The notes: generated by a model from the letters alone, not told the origin. Positions 33,655 through 44,069 are shown, numbered from the stretch's first letter. The stretch is DNA of 64,000 nucleotides from Sulfurovum sp. enrichment culture clone C5 (GCA_001493195.1 FAXN01000038.1:1-64000); one strand, 5' to 3'. Made by a program: numbers and translations.

Positions 33655-35469
33655 ATGAATCAATTGCTCGATTCACTAAAAGAACATCCACCTTTTTCTA
33701 TTCTTGATAATACTGCATACGACATATTGCAAAAAAATACAAGGATAGGTTATTATCCAAATGATAGTGTATTGGTCTCAAGCGGTCATACTTTTGAATT
33801 TGTATATATAGTAATAAAAGGTCAAGTTGAAGCTAGAGGAGATGGAGAGCTACTTGATATATATAGCAATAATGATGTATTTGGCGGTATAGAAATACTA
33901 AAAAATGAATTATCAAATTATGACTATGTGGTATCTGAAGAGCTTATATGTTTTGAACTCAACAAAAACACATTCCTTGAATTATGCGACAAGTTTACAA
34001 ATTTTAGAGATTACTTTTTTCTTTCATTAGTAGAGCGAGCTAATGCTCTTAAAAATAAAAGAGAATATGAATCTATGAGTGATTTAATGATTTCTAGGCT
34101 TGAAACAAATTTACTTCATTCGCCGTGTATAGTAGATGGCTCTAAAACTGTATCAGAAGCTCTTGAAATTATGGAAAATTCTAGAGTATCATCTATTTTA
34201 GTAAAAAATAGAGAAGGGTATGGAATAGTAACTGATACAGATTTTAGATACTACATATTAAATGCGGACAACATTAAACATATATCAGAAATTCAAACAT
34301 ATCCTGTTATTTCAGCAAATGAAGGAGAGTTTTTATTTAACATACTGCTTTTGATGACACAAAAATCCATAAAACATTTGCCTATTTTTTCAAAAAATAA
34401 AGAGCCAATAGGTGTTTTGGAGTTGATTGATTTATTGAGCTTTTTTTCAAATCAAACATATCTTGTCAATATACAGATGCAAAATGCAAATACACTAGAA
34501 GATGTTATAAATGCATCATCTAGACTAGAAATTATGATCAGCGCATTGCATTCTAAAGGCGTTAAGAGTAGATATATAGCTAGGATAGTCTCAGATATAA
34601 ATAAAAGAATGTACAACAAATTGTTTGATATCATTTTTCCAAAAGAGTGGAAAGAGAACTCTTCTTTGATATTGCTTGGAAGCGAAGGAAGGTCTGAGCA
34701 AATACTCAGAACAGATCAAGATAATGCTATCATATTTAGATCTGGTTTCAAACCAGAGAATATACAAGAAGTTACAACTAAATTTGTAGAAGCATTGGAT
34801 GCTATAGGATTTCCTAGATGTGCTGGAAATGTAATGATTATAAATCCTATGTGGTGCAAAAGTATAGGTGAGTATAAAGTAATGATAGATGAATGGTGCG
34901 AGCATCCAAGTTATGAAAATATAATGGATATGGCAATTTTATTTGACTCCATTAGCGTTGCTGGAGACAGTGAAATACACAATGAAGTGGTTGAATATTT
35001 AGAGAGTTCGATTGATTCAAATCCAATACTTATTAGGCATTTAGCAAAATCTATAGAAAATTTTGATTCGGCTATAGGTATTTTTTCTCAATTTGTTACT
35101 GGTGATAAGGGACATAAAGGAGAGATAGATATAAAAAAATCAGCTCTTTTCCCTATGATACATGGCATCAGAACATTGGCGATAGAGTATAAAATAAAAG
35201 CTACCAATACATATGAAAGAATAAAAGAGTTGAACAATCTAGGGTTTTTCAATAGAGAAGATGCTCATGATATGATAGAGTCACTTGAAATATTAAATTC
35301 GCTTAGATTAAATACACAATTGATGACTACAAAAGGGGCTATAAATAATTATATATCTGTATCGACTTTAAGTAAAATACAAAGAGATTTGCTTAAAGAC
35401 GCACTAAAAACAGTAAGTAAGTTTAAAAAGACTATTCAATATCATTTTAAACTCTCATTGGTTGGATAA
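33655..35469 (+). CDS. DUF294 nucleotidyltransferase-like protein with cNMP-binding and CBS domains
   Basis: 604 residues. Residues about 10-120 are a cyclic-nucleotide-binding fold (VIKGQVEARGDGEL...NDVFGGIEIL), about 150-265 a CBS pair (VSSILVKNREGYGIVTDTDFRYYI), then a GlnD-like nucleotidyltransferase core, LLGSEGRSEQILRTDQDNAII near 340, and a helical DUF294_C domain. Such proteins are encoded next to actP/acs in many proteobacteria, together with the DnaQ-like gene found here. They may regulate acetate transport in response to nucleotides; the substrate is unknown. GGAGG precedes the ATG. Confidence 0.88.
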   Translation: MNQLLDSLKEHPPFSILDNTAYDILQKNTRIGYYPNDSVLVSSGHTFEFVYIVIKGQVEARGDGELLDIYSNNDVFGGIEILKNELSNYDYVVSEELICFELNKNTFLELCDKFTNFRDYFFLSLVERANALKNKREYESMSDLMISRLETNLLHSPCIVDGSKTVSEALEIMENSRVSSILVKNREGYGIVTDTDFRYYILNADNIKHISEIQTYPVISANEGEFLFNILLLMTQKSIKHLPIFSKNKEPIGVLELIDLLSFFSNQTYLVNIQMQNANTLEDVINASSRLEIMISALHSKGVKSRYIARIVSDINKRMYNKLFDIIFPKEWKENSSLILLGSEGRSEQILRTDQDNAIIFRSGFKPENIQEVTTKFVEALDAIGFPRCAGNVMIINPMWCKSIGEYKVMIDEWCEHPSYENIMDMAILFDSISVAGDSEIHNEVVEYLESSIDSNPILIRHLAKSIENFDSAIGIFSQFVTGDKGHKGEIDIKKSALFPMIHGIRTLAIEYKIKATNTYERIKELNNLGFFNREDAHDMIESLEILNSLRLNTQLMTTKGAINNYISVSTLSKIQRDLLKDALKTVSKFKKTIQYHFKLSLVG

Positions 35470-35471
35470 AT

Positions 35472-36080
35472 ATGATTAAAAGTTTTTTAAATAGTCTCAA
35501 TCGAAAAAATTTAAAAGACTCCAGATTTGAGTTTTTATTTGAAGAAGATAGCGATGAAATAGTTGTTTTTGATACCGAAACAACGGGACTAAATCCAAAA
35601 ATAGATGATATAGTTTCCATAGGTGCCGTAAAAATAAAAGACAATAAAATTTTATTGGATAGTGCTTTTGAAGTTTATATAAAACAAAAACAAGCGATAA
35701 GCAGTGAAAGCATAAAAGTTCATAAAATAAGGAATTGTGATTTAAATAAAGCTCTAGAATTAAAGGAAGCTATAGATAAATTTTTGTATTATATCGGCAA
35801 TGCAAAACTTGTTGGATATTATTTAGAGTTTGATGTGGCAATGATCAATAAATATGTAAAAAAAATGTATGGGATAAAATTGCCAAATCAACAAGAAGAG
35901 GTATCAGCAATTTATTATGACAAAAAGATAAATTCCATACCACAAGGAAATATAGATTTGAGATTTGATACAATAATGAAAACATTAGACTTGCCACCAT
36001 TGGTAGCTCACGATGCGATGAATGACGCTATCATGACAGCAATAATCTATTTAAAATTAAAGCAAATAAGAAAAATTTAG
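35472..36080 (+). CDS. DnaQ-like 3'-5' exonuclease
   Basis: 202 residues. ExoI motif VVFDTETTGLNP near 31, ExoII region KLVGYYLEFDVAMIN near 115, and ExoIII HDAMNDAIMTA near 178 (H-x-D type). It resembles the DNA polymerase III epsilon domain but is probably not the replicative proofreader, since it sits in the acetate cluster beside the DUF294 gene, a recurrent pairing. Its start lies two bases after the previous stop. Confidence 0.88.
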   Translation: MIKSFLNSLNRKNLKDSRFEFLFEEDSDEIVVFDTETTGLNPKIDDIVSIGAVKIKDNKILLDSAFEVYIKQKQAISSESIKVHKIRNCDLNKALELKEAIDKFLYYIGNAKLVGYYLEFDVAMINKYVKKMYGIKLPNQQEEVSAIYYDKKINSIPQGNIDLRFDTIMKTLDLPPLVAHDAMNDAIMTAIIYLKLKQIRKI

Positions 36081-36095
36081 GAAAAAAGGAAAAAG

Positions 36096-38054
36096 ATGTT
36101 ACAAGAAAAATATTACCCAAATAAAGAACATATAAAAAATGCTTCTATAAAAAGTATGGATGAGTATAATGAACTCATGAATGCTGCAAAAGAAGATTAT
36201 GAAGGTTTTTGGGGTAAATTTGCAAATGAAAAGATTGATTGGATTAAGCCTTATGATAAGGTCTTAGATGAATCTGAAGCTCCGTTTTATAAATGGTTTA
36301 TAGGTGGAAAACTTAATGTTGCTTATCAATGTGTTGATAGACACCTTAAAACCAAAAAAAATAAAGCTGCAATTATTTTTGAAGGTGACAATGGAGATAA
36401 AAGAGTTTTGACATATCTTGAGTTGGCTTACGAAGTAAGTAGAACAGCAAATATGTTTAAAAATGAATTTGGAATCAAAAAAGGCGATAGAGTAGTTCTA
36501 TATATGCCCATGATACCAGAAGCTGCTATAAGCATGCTTGCTTGTGCAAAAATAGGTGCGATTCACTCTGTTGTTTTTGGTGGTTTTAGTGCAGAAGCTC
36601 TAAGGGATAGAATCGTAGATGCTGAGGCAAAACTAGTTGTTACCTCTGATGGTGCTTTCAGAAAAGGAAGCCCTTATATGCTTAAACCTGTTGTTGACGA
36701 GGCATTGAGCAAGGATTGTGAATGTGTTAAAGCGGTTTGTGTTATTGAGAGAAATGGCGAAGATGTAAACTGGGTTGCTGGTAGGGACTATAGCTACAAT
36801 GAACTTATAAAATCACAATCAAAATATTGTGAATCAGAAGCTATGGATAGCGAAGATCCGCTATTTTTACTTTATACAAGTGGAAGTACTGGAAAACCAA
36901 AAGGCGTTCAACATTCAACAGCAGGATATATTCTTTGGGCTCAAATGACAATGGAATGGGTCTTTGATATGAAAGATAATGACACATATTGGTGTACTGC
37001 AGATGTTGGCTGGATAACAGGACATACATATATAGTTTATGGTCCTTTGGCAGCTGGTGCAACAACTATTATGTTTGAAGGTGTACCAACATTCCCTGAT
37101 GCTGGAAGATGTTGGAAAATGGTAGAAGAGTATAGAGTAAATCAATTTTACACTGCTCCAACAGCTATAAGACTTCTTCACAAAATGGGAGCGGATGAAC
37201 CTAAAAAATATGATCTTAGCAGCCTAAGAATTCTTGGTACTGTTGGAGAGCCTATAGATCCACCAGCATGGAAATGGTATTACGAAGAGATAGGAAGAAG
37301 CAAATGTGCAATTGTTGATACATACTGGCAAACAGAAACTGGTGGACACATGATAAGCCCACTTCCATTTGCAACACCTATCAAACCTGCTTGTGCGACT
37401 TTCCCTCTTCCTGGCATCATGGCAGAGATAATCGACGAAAATGGAAATCCAACTCCGATAGGAGAAAAAGGTTTTATGTGTATTACAAAACCTTGGCCAA
37501 GTATGATAAGAACTATATGGAATGACGGTGAGAGATTTGCAAAATCATATTTTGGAGATTGTAAAAAAGATGGCAAGCCAGTATATTTTACAGGCGATGG
37601 TGCTATGATAGATGAAGAAGGTTACATGACTATCACTGGCAGAACAGATGATGTTATCAATGTGAGTGGTCATAGAATGGGTACAGCTGAAGTTGAAGCA
37701 GCTATCAAAAAACATCCATCAGTTGCAGCAAATGCTGTTGTTGGTAAACCACATCCTATAAAAGGCGAGGGTATCTTTGCTTATGTAGTATTAAAAGGCG
37801 AAGATAACTTTGCAACAGAAGCTGAAACTATCAAAGAGATAAATGAAATTATCAAAAAAGAGATAGGCGCAATTGCACTTTGTGATGATATAGTTTTTGT
37901 TCCTGATGTTCCTAAAACAAGAAGTGGGAAAATCATGAGAAGAATCCTAAGAAGTATTGCAAAAGGCGAAGAGATAACTCAAGATACTTCAACTCTTGAA
38001 GATCCTACAATAGTTAGAAAAATCGAAGAGATTGTTAGATCTTGTAAACTATAA
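36096..38054 (+). CDS. acs: Acetyl-CoA synthetase
   Basis: 652 residues, full length. AMP-forming ligase motifs: [15 protein letters not shown] near 254, the [11 protein letters not shown] adenylate motif near 408, the hinge aspartate in FTGDGA, and the C-terminal [11 protein letters not shown] with the lysine normally acetylated for control. It activates acetate to acetyl-CoA via acetyl-AMP and completes the uptake operon (porin, DUF485, ActP). Confidence 0.96.
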   Translation: MLQEKYYPNKEHIKNASIKSMDEYNELMNAAKEDYEGFWGKFANEKIDWIKPYDKVLDESEAPFYKWFIGGKLNVAYQCVDRHLKTKKNKAAIIFEGDNGDKRVLTYLELAYEVSRTANMFKNEFGIKKGDRVVLYMPMIPEAAISMLACAKIGAIHSVVFGGFSAEALRDRIVDAEAKLVVTSDGAFRKGSPYMLKPVVDEALSKDCECVKAVCVIERNGEDVNWVAGRDYSYNELIKSQSKYCESEAMDSEDPLFLLYTSGSTGKPKGVQHSTAGYILWAQMTMEWVFDMKDNDTYWCTADVGWITGHTYIVYGPLAAGATTIMFEGVPTFPDAGRCWKMVEEYRVNQFYTAPTAIRLLHKMGADEPKKYDLSSLRILGTVGEPIDPPAWKWYYEEIGRSKCAIVDTYWQTETGGHMISPLPFATPIKPACATFPLPGIMAEIIDENGNPTPIGEKGFMCITKPWPSMIRTIWNDGERFAKSYFGDCKKDGKPVYFTGDGAMIDEEGYMTITGRTDDVINVSGHRMGTAEVEAAIKKHPSVAANAVVGKPHPIKGEGIFAYVVLKGEDNFATEAETIKEINEIIKKEIGAIALCDDIVFVPDVPKTRSGKIMRRILRSIAKGEEITQDTSTLEDPTIVRKIEEIVRSCKL

Positions 38055-38084
38055 ATTCTTTAAATATTTAACCAATGGATCCCC

Positions 38085-38178
38085 GCGTCAAGCGCGAGGA
38101 TGACACAAACTTATAATTAATGCGTTACCATTTCGTCATTCCTGCTGTCATCCCTGCGGAGGCAGTGACAGGAATCTA
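38085..38178. repeat. Dispersed repeat with hairpin, between acs and the uracil-DNA glycosylase gene
   Basis: Two small palindromes: CGCGTCAAGCGCG at 38092, and ATTCCTG...TCA...CTGC folding back on GCAG...TGACAGGAAT. The reverse complement carries GATGACAGCAGGAATGACGAAAT, as in the long repeats at 19-21 kb. It could serve as a terminator for the two convergent genes. Confidence 0.65.
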
Positions 38179-38853
38179 CTAGCCTATTATCTCTTCATAC
38201 AATTTTTTTATACTTTTCAAATCTTCAAAAGCATCTTTTTTTGCAGATGGATTTCTAAGTAAATAGCTAGGATGAAATGTGGGAATAATCACTAGATTAT
38301 CTTGCTTGATAACAGTTCCTCTAACTTTAGAAATTTGAAATTCATTTGTTGTTAAGTATTTCAAAGCAACACTACCAAGCGTTACTATAATTTTTGGCTT
38401 TATAATATCAATTTGTTTTTTTAAAAATGGTAAACAAGTTCTTGCTTCTTCTTCCAATGGGTTTCTATTGTTAGGGGGTCTGCATTTAACAATATTGGAT
38501 ATATAAACATCTTCTCTCTTAAGTCCTAAAACATTTTCTATCATAGTAGTAAGCAATTCTCCTGATTTGCCCACAAAAGGACGACCTAAGCTATCTTCGG
38601 TTTCTCCAGGAGCTTCACCTATAAACATAATCTTTGCATGCAGATTTCCCTCACCAAATACCACATTTGTCCTAGTTTTACTTAGACTACATAGATGACA
38701 TCCTAATGCTTCTTTTTTTAAATTATCTATATTTTCAGGCAAGTTAATTATATTTTGATTTTGTTCAAGTAAGCTTGGATTGTAGTATTTATATCCAAGT
38801 GATTTTAGAATCAATAGTTGTTTAATTTGTTGTGCTTTGGTTATTTTATCCAT
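38179..38853 (-). CDS. Uracil-DNA glycosylase, family 4
   Basis: 224 residues. CHLCSLSKTRTNVVFGEG near 53 gives two cysteines of the [4Fe-4S] cluster; CRPPNNRNPLEEEARTC near 123 gives the other two. The active-site motif IGEAPGETEDSLGRPFVGKSGELL is near 78 and HPSYLLR near 195. It removes uracil from DNA to start base-excision repair. Confidence 0.92.
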   Translation of the reverse strand: MDKITKAQQIKQLLILKSLGYKYYNPSLLEQNQNIINLPENIDNLKKEALGCHLCSLSKTRTNVVFGEGNLHAKIMFIGEAPGETEDSLGRPFVGKSGELLTTMIENVLGLKREDVYISNIVKCRPPNNRNPLEEEARTCLPFLKKQIDIIKPKIIVTLGSVALKYLTTNEFQISKVRGTVIKQDNLVIIPTFHPSYLLRNPSAKKDAFEDLKSIKKLYEEIIG

Positions 38854-38944
38854 CGTAAAATATTACCGCATATTATATAAAATCTTATATAAACCATCGC
38901 CTATAGTGATATAATAATAGATATATTATTCCAAGGAATAAATA

Positions 38945-39451
38945 ATGAAACATTTATGGCTGATTCTCATTGCTCTGCTTACAGGCTGTGTCGAAAGACC
39001 AAAACATGTGACACCAGTGGAGCATTTTCAACTTAAGAGCTATCTTGGCACTTGGTACGAGATCGCACGGCTTGACCACTCCTTTGAGCGCGGGCTAGAT
39101 AAGATTACTGCCACTTACTCTCTGCGCGAGGATGGTAGCGTCAAGGTAATGAACCGTGGATTTGATACAAAGAAAAAAATATGGAAAGAGGCGGAAGGCA
39201 AAGCCTACTTTGTAGAGGATTCTGATACTGGATTTTTAAAGGTTTCTTTTTTTGGACCATTTTATGGTGCATATGTCGTGATGGATACTGATTATGAGAG
39301 TTACACCATGATTAGTGGACCTGACCACTCTTACTTTTGGATACTCTCGCGTACCCCACAGCTTGATCCGAAGATTCAGTCTCGTCTGATTCAAAAAGCC
39401 AAAGAAGCAGGCTTTGAGACCGAGAAACTTATATTTGTTAGTCATGAATAA
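38945..39451 (+). CDS. blc: Outer-membrane lipoprotein, lipocalin family (Blc-like)
   Basis: 168 residues. Signal with lipobox LLTGC (cysteine 15), then the lipocalin motif YLGTWYEIARLDHSFERGL near 34, NRGF, and the ending TPQLDPKIQSRLIQKAKEAGF. Bacterial lipocalins bind lysophospholipids or haem-like ligands at the outer membrane. The DNA appears richer in G+C than its neighbours, which suggests acquisition from another group. Confidence 0.9.
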   Translation: MKHLWLILIALLTGCVERPKHVTPVEHFQLKSYLGTWYEIARLDHSFERGLDKITATYSLREDGSVKVMNRGFDTKKKIWKEAEGKAYFVEDSDTGFLKVSFFGPFYGAYVVMDTDYESYTMISGPDHSYFWILSRTPQLDPKIQSRLIQKAKEAGFETEKLIFVSHE

Positions 39452-39467
39452 AAAACTAGAATTGCAC

Positions 39468-39490
39468 TAAAGCCCCAAAATAGGGCTTTA
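39468..39490. terminator. Terminator between blc and the superoxide reductase gene
   Basis: TAAAGCCC and GGGCTTTA pair around CCAAAATA, between convergent genes, with T-rich sequence beyond. Confidence 0.65.
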
Positions 39491-39516
39491 TAGCTTTTAG
39501 AGGTAGTGAGAGGAGC

Positions 39517-39903
39517 TTAATCTTCTACTGTAACTTCTACAGGAGTACCTTCCCAGATACCATGTTTTGTACAGTAGCCGTGTGCTACAAGGTTAAGTTT
39601 TTTACCTGTTGGGATGATAGTAAAAGTTGTTGTATTGTGTGCTTTTACATTTCCTAAAGTTCCTGGAACATAAGATGCTTTTGCAAGCAATGTATCGCCG
39701 TTAAATAGGCTTACAGACTCTATAAAATGATCAAAATCATCTGGATGAGTATATTCATTTCCCATTTTAACTGTTACTTCGAACGGTTCACCAGCTTTTG
39801 CAGTGGTTGCACAGTGGATAAATGGAGAATGTCTATCTATCAAATCTTTTTTAGCTTCTCTCTCAACAGTATCTATATCTACATATTTATTTATTTTTGG
39901 CAT
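39517..39903 (-). CDS. Superoxide reductase (neelaredoxin type)
   Basis: 128 residues. The iron ligands of class II superoxide reductase are visible: DRHSPFIH near 23, EYTHPDDFDHFI near 50, and YCTKHGIWEG near 109 (Cys and His). No N-terminal rubredoxin-like (desulforedoxin) centre is present. It reduces superoxide to peroxide without making oxygen. The usual Glu-Lys before the first histidine is Asp-Arg here. AAGGAG precedes the ATG, and a -10 box lies at 39936-39941. Confidence 0.88.
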   Translation of the reverse strand: MPKINKYVDIDTVEREAKKDLIDRHSPFIHCATTAKAGEPFEVTVKMGNEYTHPDDFDHFIESVSLFNGDTLLAKASYVPGTLGNVKAHNTTTFTIIPTGKKLNLVAHGYCTKHGIWEGTPVEVTVED

Positions 39904-39935
39904 ATTTTGTCTCCTTAATTTTAATTAACAGAGTG

Positions 39936-39941
39936 ATTATA
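39936..39941 (-). promoter_or_regulatory. -10 box of the superoxide reductase gene
   Basis: TATAAT on the minus strand, 33 bases before the ATG, with an AT palindrome TTAATTTTAATTAA between it and the ribosome site. Confidence 0.5.
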
Positions 39942-39956
39942 ACATAATTTATTTTT

Positions 39957-39983
39957 AAAATAGGATAAACTTTATCCTATTTT
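39957..39983 (-). terminator. Hairpin terminator after ppnP
   Basis: Perfect inverted repeat AAAATAGGATAAA / TTTATCCTATTTT with a one-base centre; it overlaps the ppnP stop codon. Confidence 0.55.
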
Positions 39984-40293
39984 AATCTAAATATGAACAA
40001 CAATAATCAGTAGGTGTAAAAACTTCCAAATCAAAAGAACTTTTTGCTGGCACATTGAAAGTTGTTGGTGTTGTTATCTCCATCCACTCATTTGAATCTG
40101 CAAGTTTAACTTTCAAGTGACCTGCTAGTATCTCCATATCTTCCGCTTTATCTGTTCCAAAATTGTAAACTCCAGGTAACATAATCCCAAGTGTTTTTTT
40201 TGAACCATCACTAAAAAGAACCGTTCTACTTGTTACTTTACCGTCAAAATATATGTTTGCTTCTTTAATTACTTCTACATTTTTAAAACTCAT
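39982..40293 (-). CDS. ppnP: Pyrimidine/purine nucleoside phosphorylase PpnP
   Basis: 103 residues, a cupin. The family sequence is clear: ANIYFDGKVTSRTVLFSDGSKKTLGIMLPGVYNFGT, then FNVPAKSSFDLEV and YCCSYLD at the end. It phosphorolyses several nucleosides to free bases. It lies 15 bases after the asparaginase-like gene. Confidence 0.93.
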   Translation of the reverse strand: MSFKNVEVIKEANIYFDGKVTSRTVLFSDGSKKTLGIMLPGVYNFGTDKAEDMEILAGHLKVKLADSNEWMEITTPTTFNVPAKSSFDLEVFTPTDYCCSYLD

Positions 40294-40308
40294 TTTTATC
40301 CTTTGTTG

Positions 40309-40806
40309 TTAATTTGTTTTGACAAATTTGCCTTGTATTTTATCTTTTTTTACTTTAGTAAACTCACCGATTTTACCATTCATACATATATATATTCCGC
40401 TTGTATCGCAATTTGATAAAAATCCATAGCTCATTGCAAAGTTTGCTGTAGCCTCAATAGGATTGATGCTAAAAGGCACCATTGCACCAGTAAGAACGAT
40501 AACTTTGTCTTTACAATTTTTGTCCAAAAAATCTGCTGTTATATGCATGGTATCCGTACCATGTATAATGATGAATTTATTTTTAGAATTATGCTGATTG
40601 ATATTATTTTTGATTAATTCTCTATCATCATCATCAAACTCTAAACTATCTTTACCGACGATATTGACTATCTCAAATTCACAAAGCCAATTGCTCGTTA
40701 TCTCTTCAAAGGCTTGTGAGTCATTATCCACAAATAGCTCTCCATTTAATCTATTGTAGCGTTTATTGAATGTGCCGCCAGTATTAATAACTAAAATATC
40801 ACTCAT
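40309..40806 (-). CDS. Half-size asparaginase domain protein
   Basis: 165 residues, about half the length of L-asparaginase. Both catalytic threonine motifs are present: NTGGTFNK near 8 and IHGTDTMHITADFL near 83, plus VLTGAMVPFSINPIEATANF. The entire C-terminal domain, which completes the dimer active site in normal asparaginases, is missing; the end GKFVKTN is a natural stop with a good following gene, not a frameshift. It probably hydrolyses an amide, but the substrate is open. Confidence 0.82.
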   Translation of the reverse strand: MSDILVINTGGTFNKRYNRLNGELFVDNDSQAFEEITSNWLCEFEIVNIVGKDSLEFDDDDRELIKNNINQHNSKNKFIIIHGTDTMHITADFLDKNCKDKVIVLTGAMVPFSINPIEATANFAMSYGFLSNCDTSGIYICMNGKIGEFTKVKKDKIQGKFVKTN

Positions 40807-40821
40807 ATTGCTTTCTCCTGA

Positions 40822-41706
<885 letters not shown>

Positions 41707-41709
41707 ACA

Positions 41710-42465
41710 TTGCAAGACAGCCAAGACTATATTGACAAAAAAAATAAACTGTCAAAAATACTTACCATTTATGGCAGAAATGCCGTAAATGAAGCTCTTT
41801 TAGAATCTACAATTACACCAAATAAACTTCATCTATCTACTTCAAACAAAGATGCAAAAGTTATCGATGATATGATATCAATTTGCAACAAAAGAGGCAT
41901 AGAGATAGTGTATCATGATAAAATGACACTTTCTAGAATATCTAAAAATGCCAAACAAGACCAAGGCGTAGCATTGGACATAATGATGGATAATTTTCTG
42001 AATGAAGATGAATTTATAGCAAATAATATTAATTATAGATTATTGGCGATAGATGGAGTATCAAACCCACAAAACCTTGGTATGATTATCCGCTCTGCTG
42101 CAGCAGGGAATATAGATGCTATCATCATTCCAAGCAAAGGAACATCATCTATAAATCCTCTTGTGATAAAAGCAAGCGTAGGGACTATATTTAAAATACC
42201 TATCATCATTTCAAACAATCTAAGCACTACATTAAAAAAATTCAAAAACTCAAAGACCGTCATCTATACTCTTTGCCTTAATGCAAAAGAGTCTTATAAA
42301 AATGTGGATTATACAGACAAAAGCATATTTGTTTTAGGCAATGAAACAAACGGGGTGAGCAAAGAGATAGAGGCATTGAGCGATAAAAGCATAATTATCC
42401 CCATGAAAAGAGGAGTTGAATCACTCAATGTTGCAGTAACTGCATCACTTTTAGCATTTATGTAA
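41710..42465 (+). CDS. TrmH/SpoU-family RNA 2'-O-methyltransferase (RlmB-like)
   Basis: 251 residues from a TTG start directly after fabI. N-terminal substrate-binding domain (IYGRNAVNEALL), then the SpoU knot: LLAIDGVSNPQNLGMIIRSAAAGNIDAIIIP near 107, IFVLGNETNGVSKEI near 205, and IIPMKRGVESLNVAVTASL at the end. It methylates a ribose in rRNA, most likely 23S G2251 as in RlmB, but a tRNA target is possible. Confidence 0.88.
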   Translation: MQDSQDYIDKKNKLSKILTIYGRNAVNEALLESTITPNKLHLSTSNKDAKVIDDMISICNKRGIEIVYHDKMTLSRISKNAKQDQGVALDIMMDNFLNEDEFIANNINYRLLAIDGVSNPQNLGMIIRSAAAGNIDAIIIPSKGTSSINPLVIKASVGTIFKIPIIISNNLSTTLKKFKNSKTVIYTLCLNAKESYKNVDYTDKSIFVLGNETNGVSKEIEALSDKSIIIPMKRGVESLNVAVTASLLAFM

Positions 42466-42467
42466 TT

Positions 42468-43082
42468 TTAGTCTTTCTGATATTTATCTTCTAGAATTTT
42501 CACAAATGTTTTTATATCAGTATTTTCAGCACTAAATGTAATGGCTTCTTTGACATCTACATTTATAACAAAAGGAACAAATAGCGCTTCGTTTCTAGGC
42601 AAAGATCTACCAGAATTTTCAAGGAAAATAGGAACTATCGGTATCTCTGGATATTTAGAAGCCAAATGACCGATTCCATTTTTAAATCCTTGCATCTCCT
42701 CAGGATTTCCTCTACTTCCTTCTGGAAATATAATCACACTATAACCATCATCAAGCGCATCATGGATATTTTGCATTGGATTTGCATGGAAATTCTTTTT
42801 TGACATTCTCTCAAGCGGTATAATATCTATGATATTTTTTGAAATCCAACCTATAATTTTATTTTTATAAAAATAATCTTTAGCGCCAACTGGCTTTGTA
42901 TTTTTAATCATATCACTATCAAATATAGACATAATTGCCATGATATCCAAATGACTATTGTGGTTGGCTATGATGATAAATTGTCCATCGCGTGGAATAT
43001 TGTGTTTATTTGTTATAGTAATTCCAGATACTATCAGGACAAAAGGCTTTACAAAAAATAGAAAAAATATACTTTTAAGCAT
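42468..43082 (-). CDS. plsC: 1-acyl-sn-glycerol-3-phosphate acyltransferase (PlsC-like)
   Basis: 204 residues. Acyltransferase motif NHNSHLD near 38 and FPEGSRG near 119, with an N-terminal hydrophobic helix. It makes phosphatidic acid from lysophosphatidic acid. It starts two bases after cdsA, which uses phosphatidic acid, so the two genes form a phospholipid unit. A second PlsC-like gene lies at 56373. Confidence 0.88.
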   Translation of the reverse strand: MLKSIFFLFFVKPFVLIVSGITITNKHNIPRDGQFIIIANHNSHLDIMAIMSIFDSDMIKNTKPVGAKDYFYKNKIIGWISKNIIDIIPLERMSKKNFHANPMQNIHDALDDGYSVIIFPEGSRGNPEEMQGFKNGIGHLASKYPEIPIVPIFLENSGRSLPRNEALFVPFVINVDVKEAITFSAENTDIKTFVKILEDKYQKD

Positions 43083-43084
43083 GA

Positions 43085-44008
43085 CTAATAAAATATATAA
43101 TAAATGTAATGAAAAAATAGAGGAGCCGTATATGTCAAACTATCAACTCTATCTATAACGCCGCCATGCCCAGCTATAAAATTGCTTGCATCTTTAACTC
43201 CAACATCTCTTTTGATCATAGATACAACCACATCTCCGATAAATCCACTTAGAGAAATGATAAGTCCTGCGCCGATAGCTTGAATGATAGAAAAAGGTGT
43301 TAAATATGAAAACAAAACAGCTAAAGTTGTTGTTATTATCACAGCACCTACCAATCCCTCTACTGTTTTCTTTGGACTTACTTTTGGCACAATTGGTGTT
43401 TTACCAAAAGTTTTTCCACATACAAATTGCAATACATCATTTAATTCTGTCAATAAAAATAGATACAACAAAAGCATAGCACCATTTATATCACCTATAG
43501 GTTTTAACATAAATAGATATGCACTATGGCTAATAGCAAATATAAACAACATTGCACCCCAGTTTACCTTACTAGTGTTATCTATGAAGCCCTCGGTTTG
43601 TCCTATCATCATTTGTCTAAATGATAAAAATAAAAATAGATATACTGGAATCGTTATGATGAACATTGCATACCACTGTGTATATGCAAAATAGTATTGA
43701 GGGATGATAGAAAGATATCCATAAAATATTATTCGTCTATCTGCTAACCTAGTCGGTATGATAGATATGTATTCTTTAAATGCTAGATAACTTACAAAAG
43801 CCAAAAACACAACGCCTAGGGTATTGTTTAAAAACATTGCTAAAACAAAGATAGATATCATCCAAAGCCAAGATATTATCCTGTCGTTTAGCTCTTGTTT
43901 TTTTGTTTTTGTTTTGTATTCTAAAATCTTAGTAACAATAAATGATATTGCCAAGATAGCATATATGGCTATAACGGTATTATAAATATTGGGGTTTAGT
44001 ATGTTCAT
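43085..44008 (-). CDS. cdsA: Phosphatidate cytidylyltransferase
   Basis: 307 residues with about eight membrane helices. The C-terminal signature GDVVVSMIKRDVGVKDASNFIAGHGGVIDRVDS is that of CdsA. It makes CDP-diacylglycerol for phospholipid synthesis. It is encoded just before plsC. Confidence 0.92.
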   Translation of the reverse strand: MNILNPNIYNTVIAIYAILAISFIVTKILEYKTKTKKQELNDRIISWLWMISIFVLAMFLNNTLGVVFLAFVSYLAFKEYISIIPTRLADRRIIFYGYLSIIPQYYFAYTQWYAMFIITIPVYLFLFLSFRQMMIGQTEGFIDNTSKVNWGAMLFIFAISHSAYLFMLKPIGDINGAMLLLYLFLLTELNDVLQFVCGKTFGKTPIVPKVSPKKTVEGLVGAVIITTTLAVLFSYLTPFSIIQAIGAGLIISLSGFIGDVVVSMIKRDVGVKDASNFIAGHGGVIDRVDSLTYTAPLFFHYIYYIFY

Positions 44009-44069
44009 TCTTTTCTTTCTGTGAAATTTATGTGACTTATTTATTAATATTATAACTAAAAATATATGT

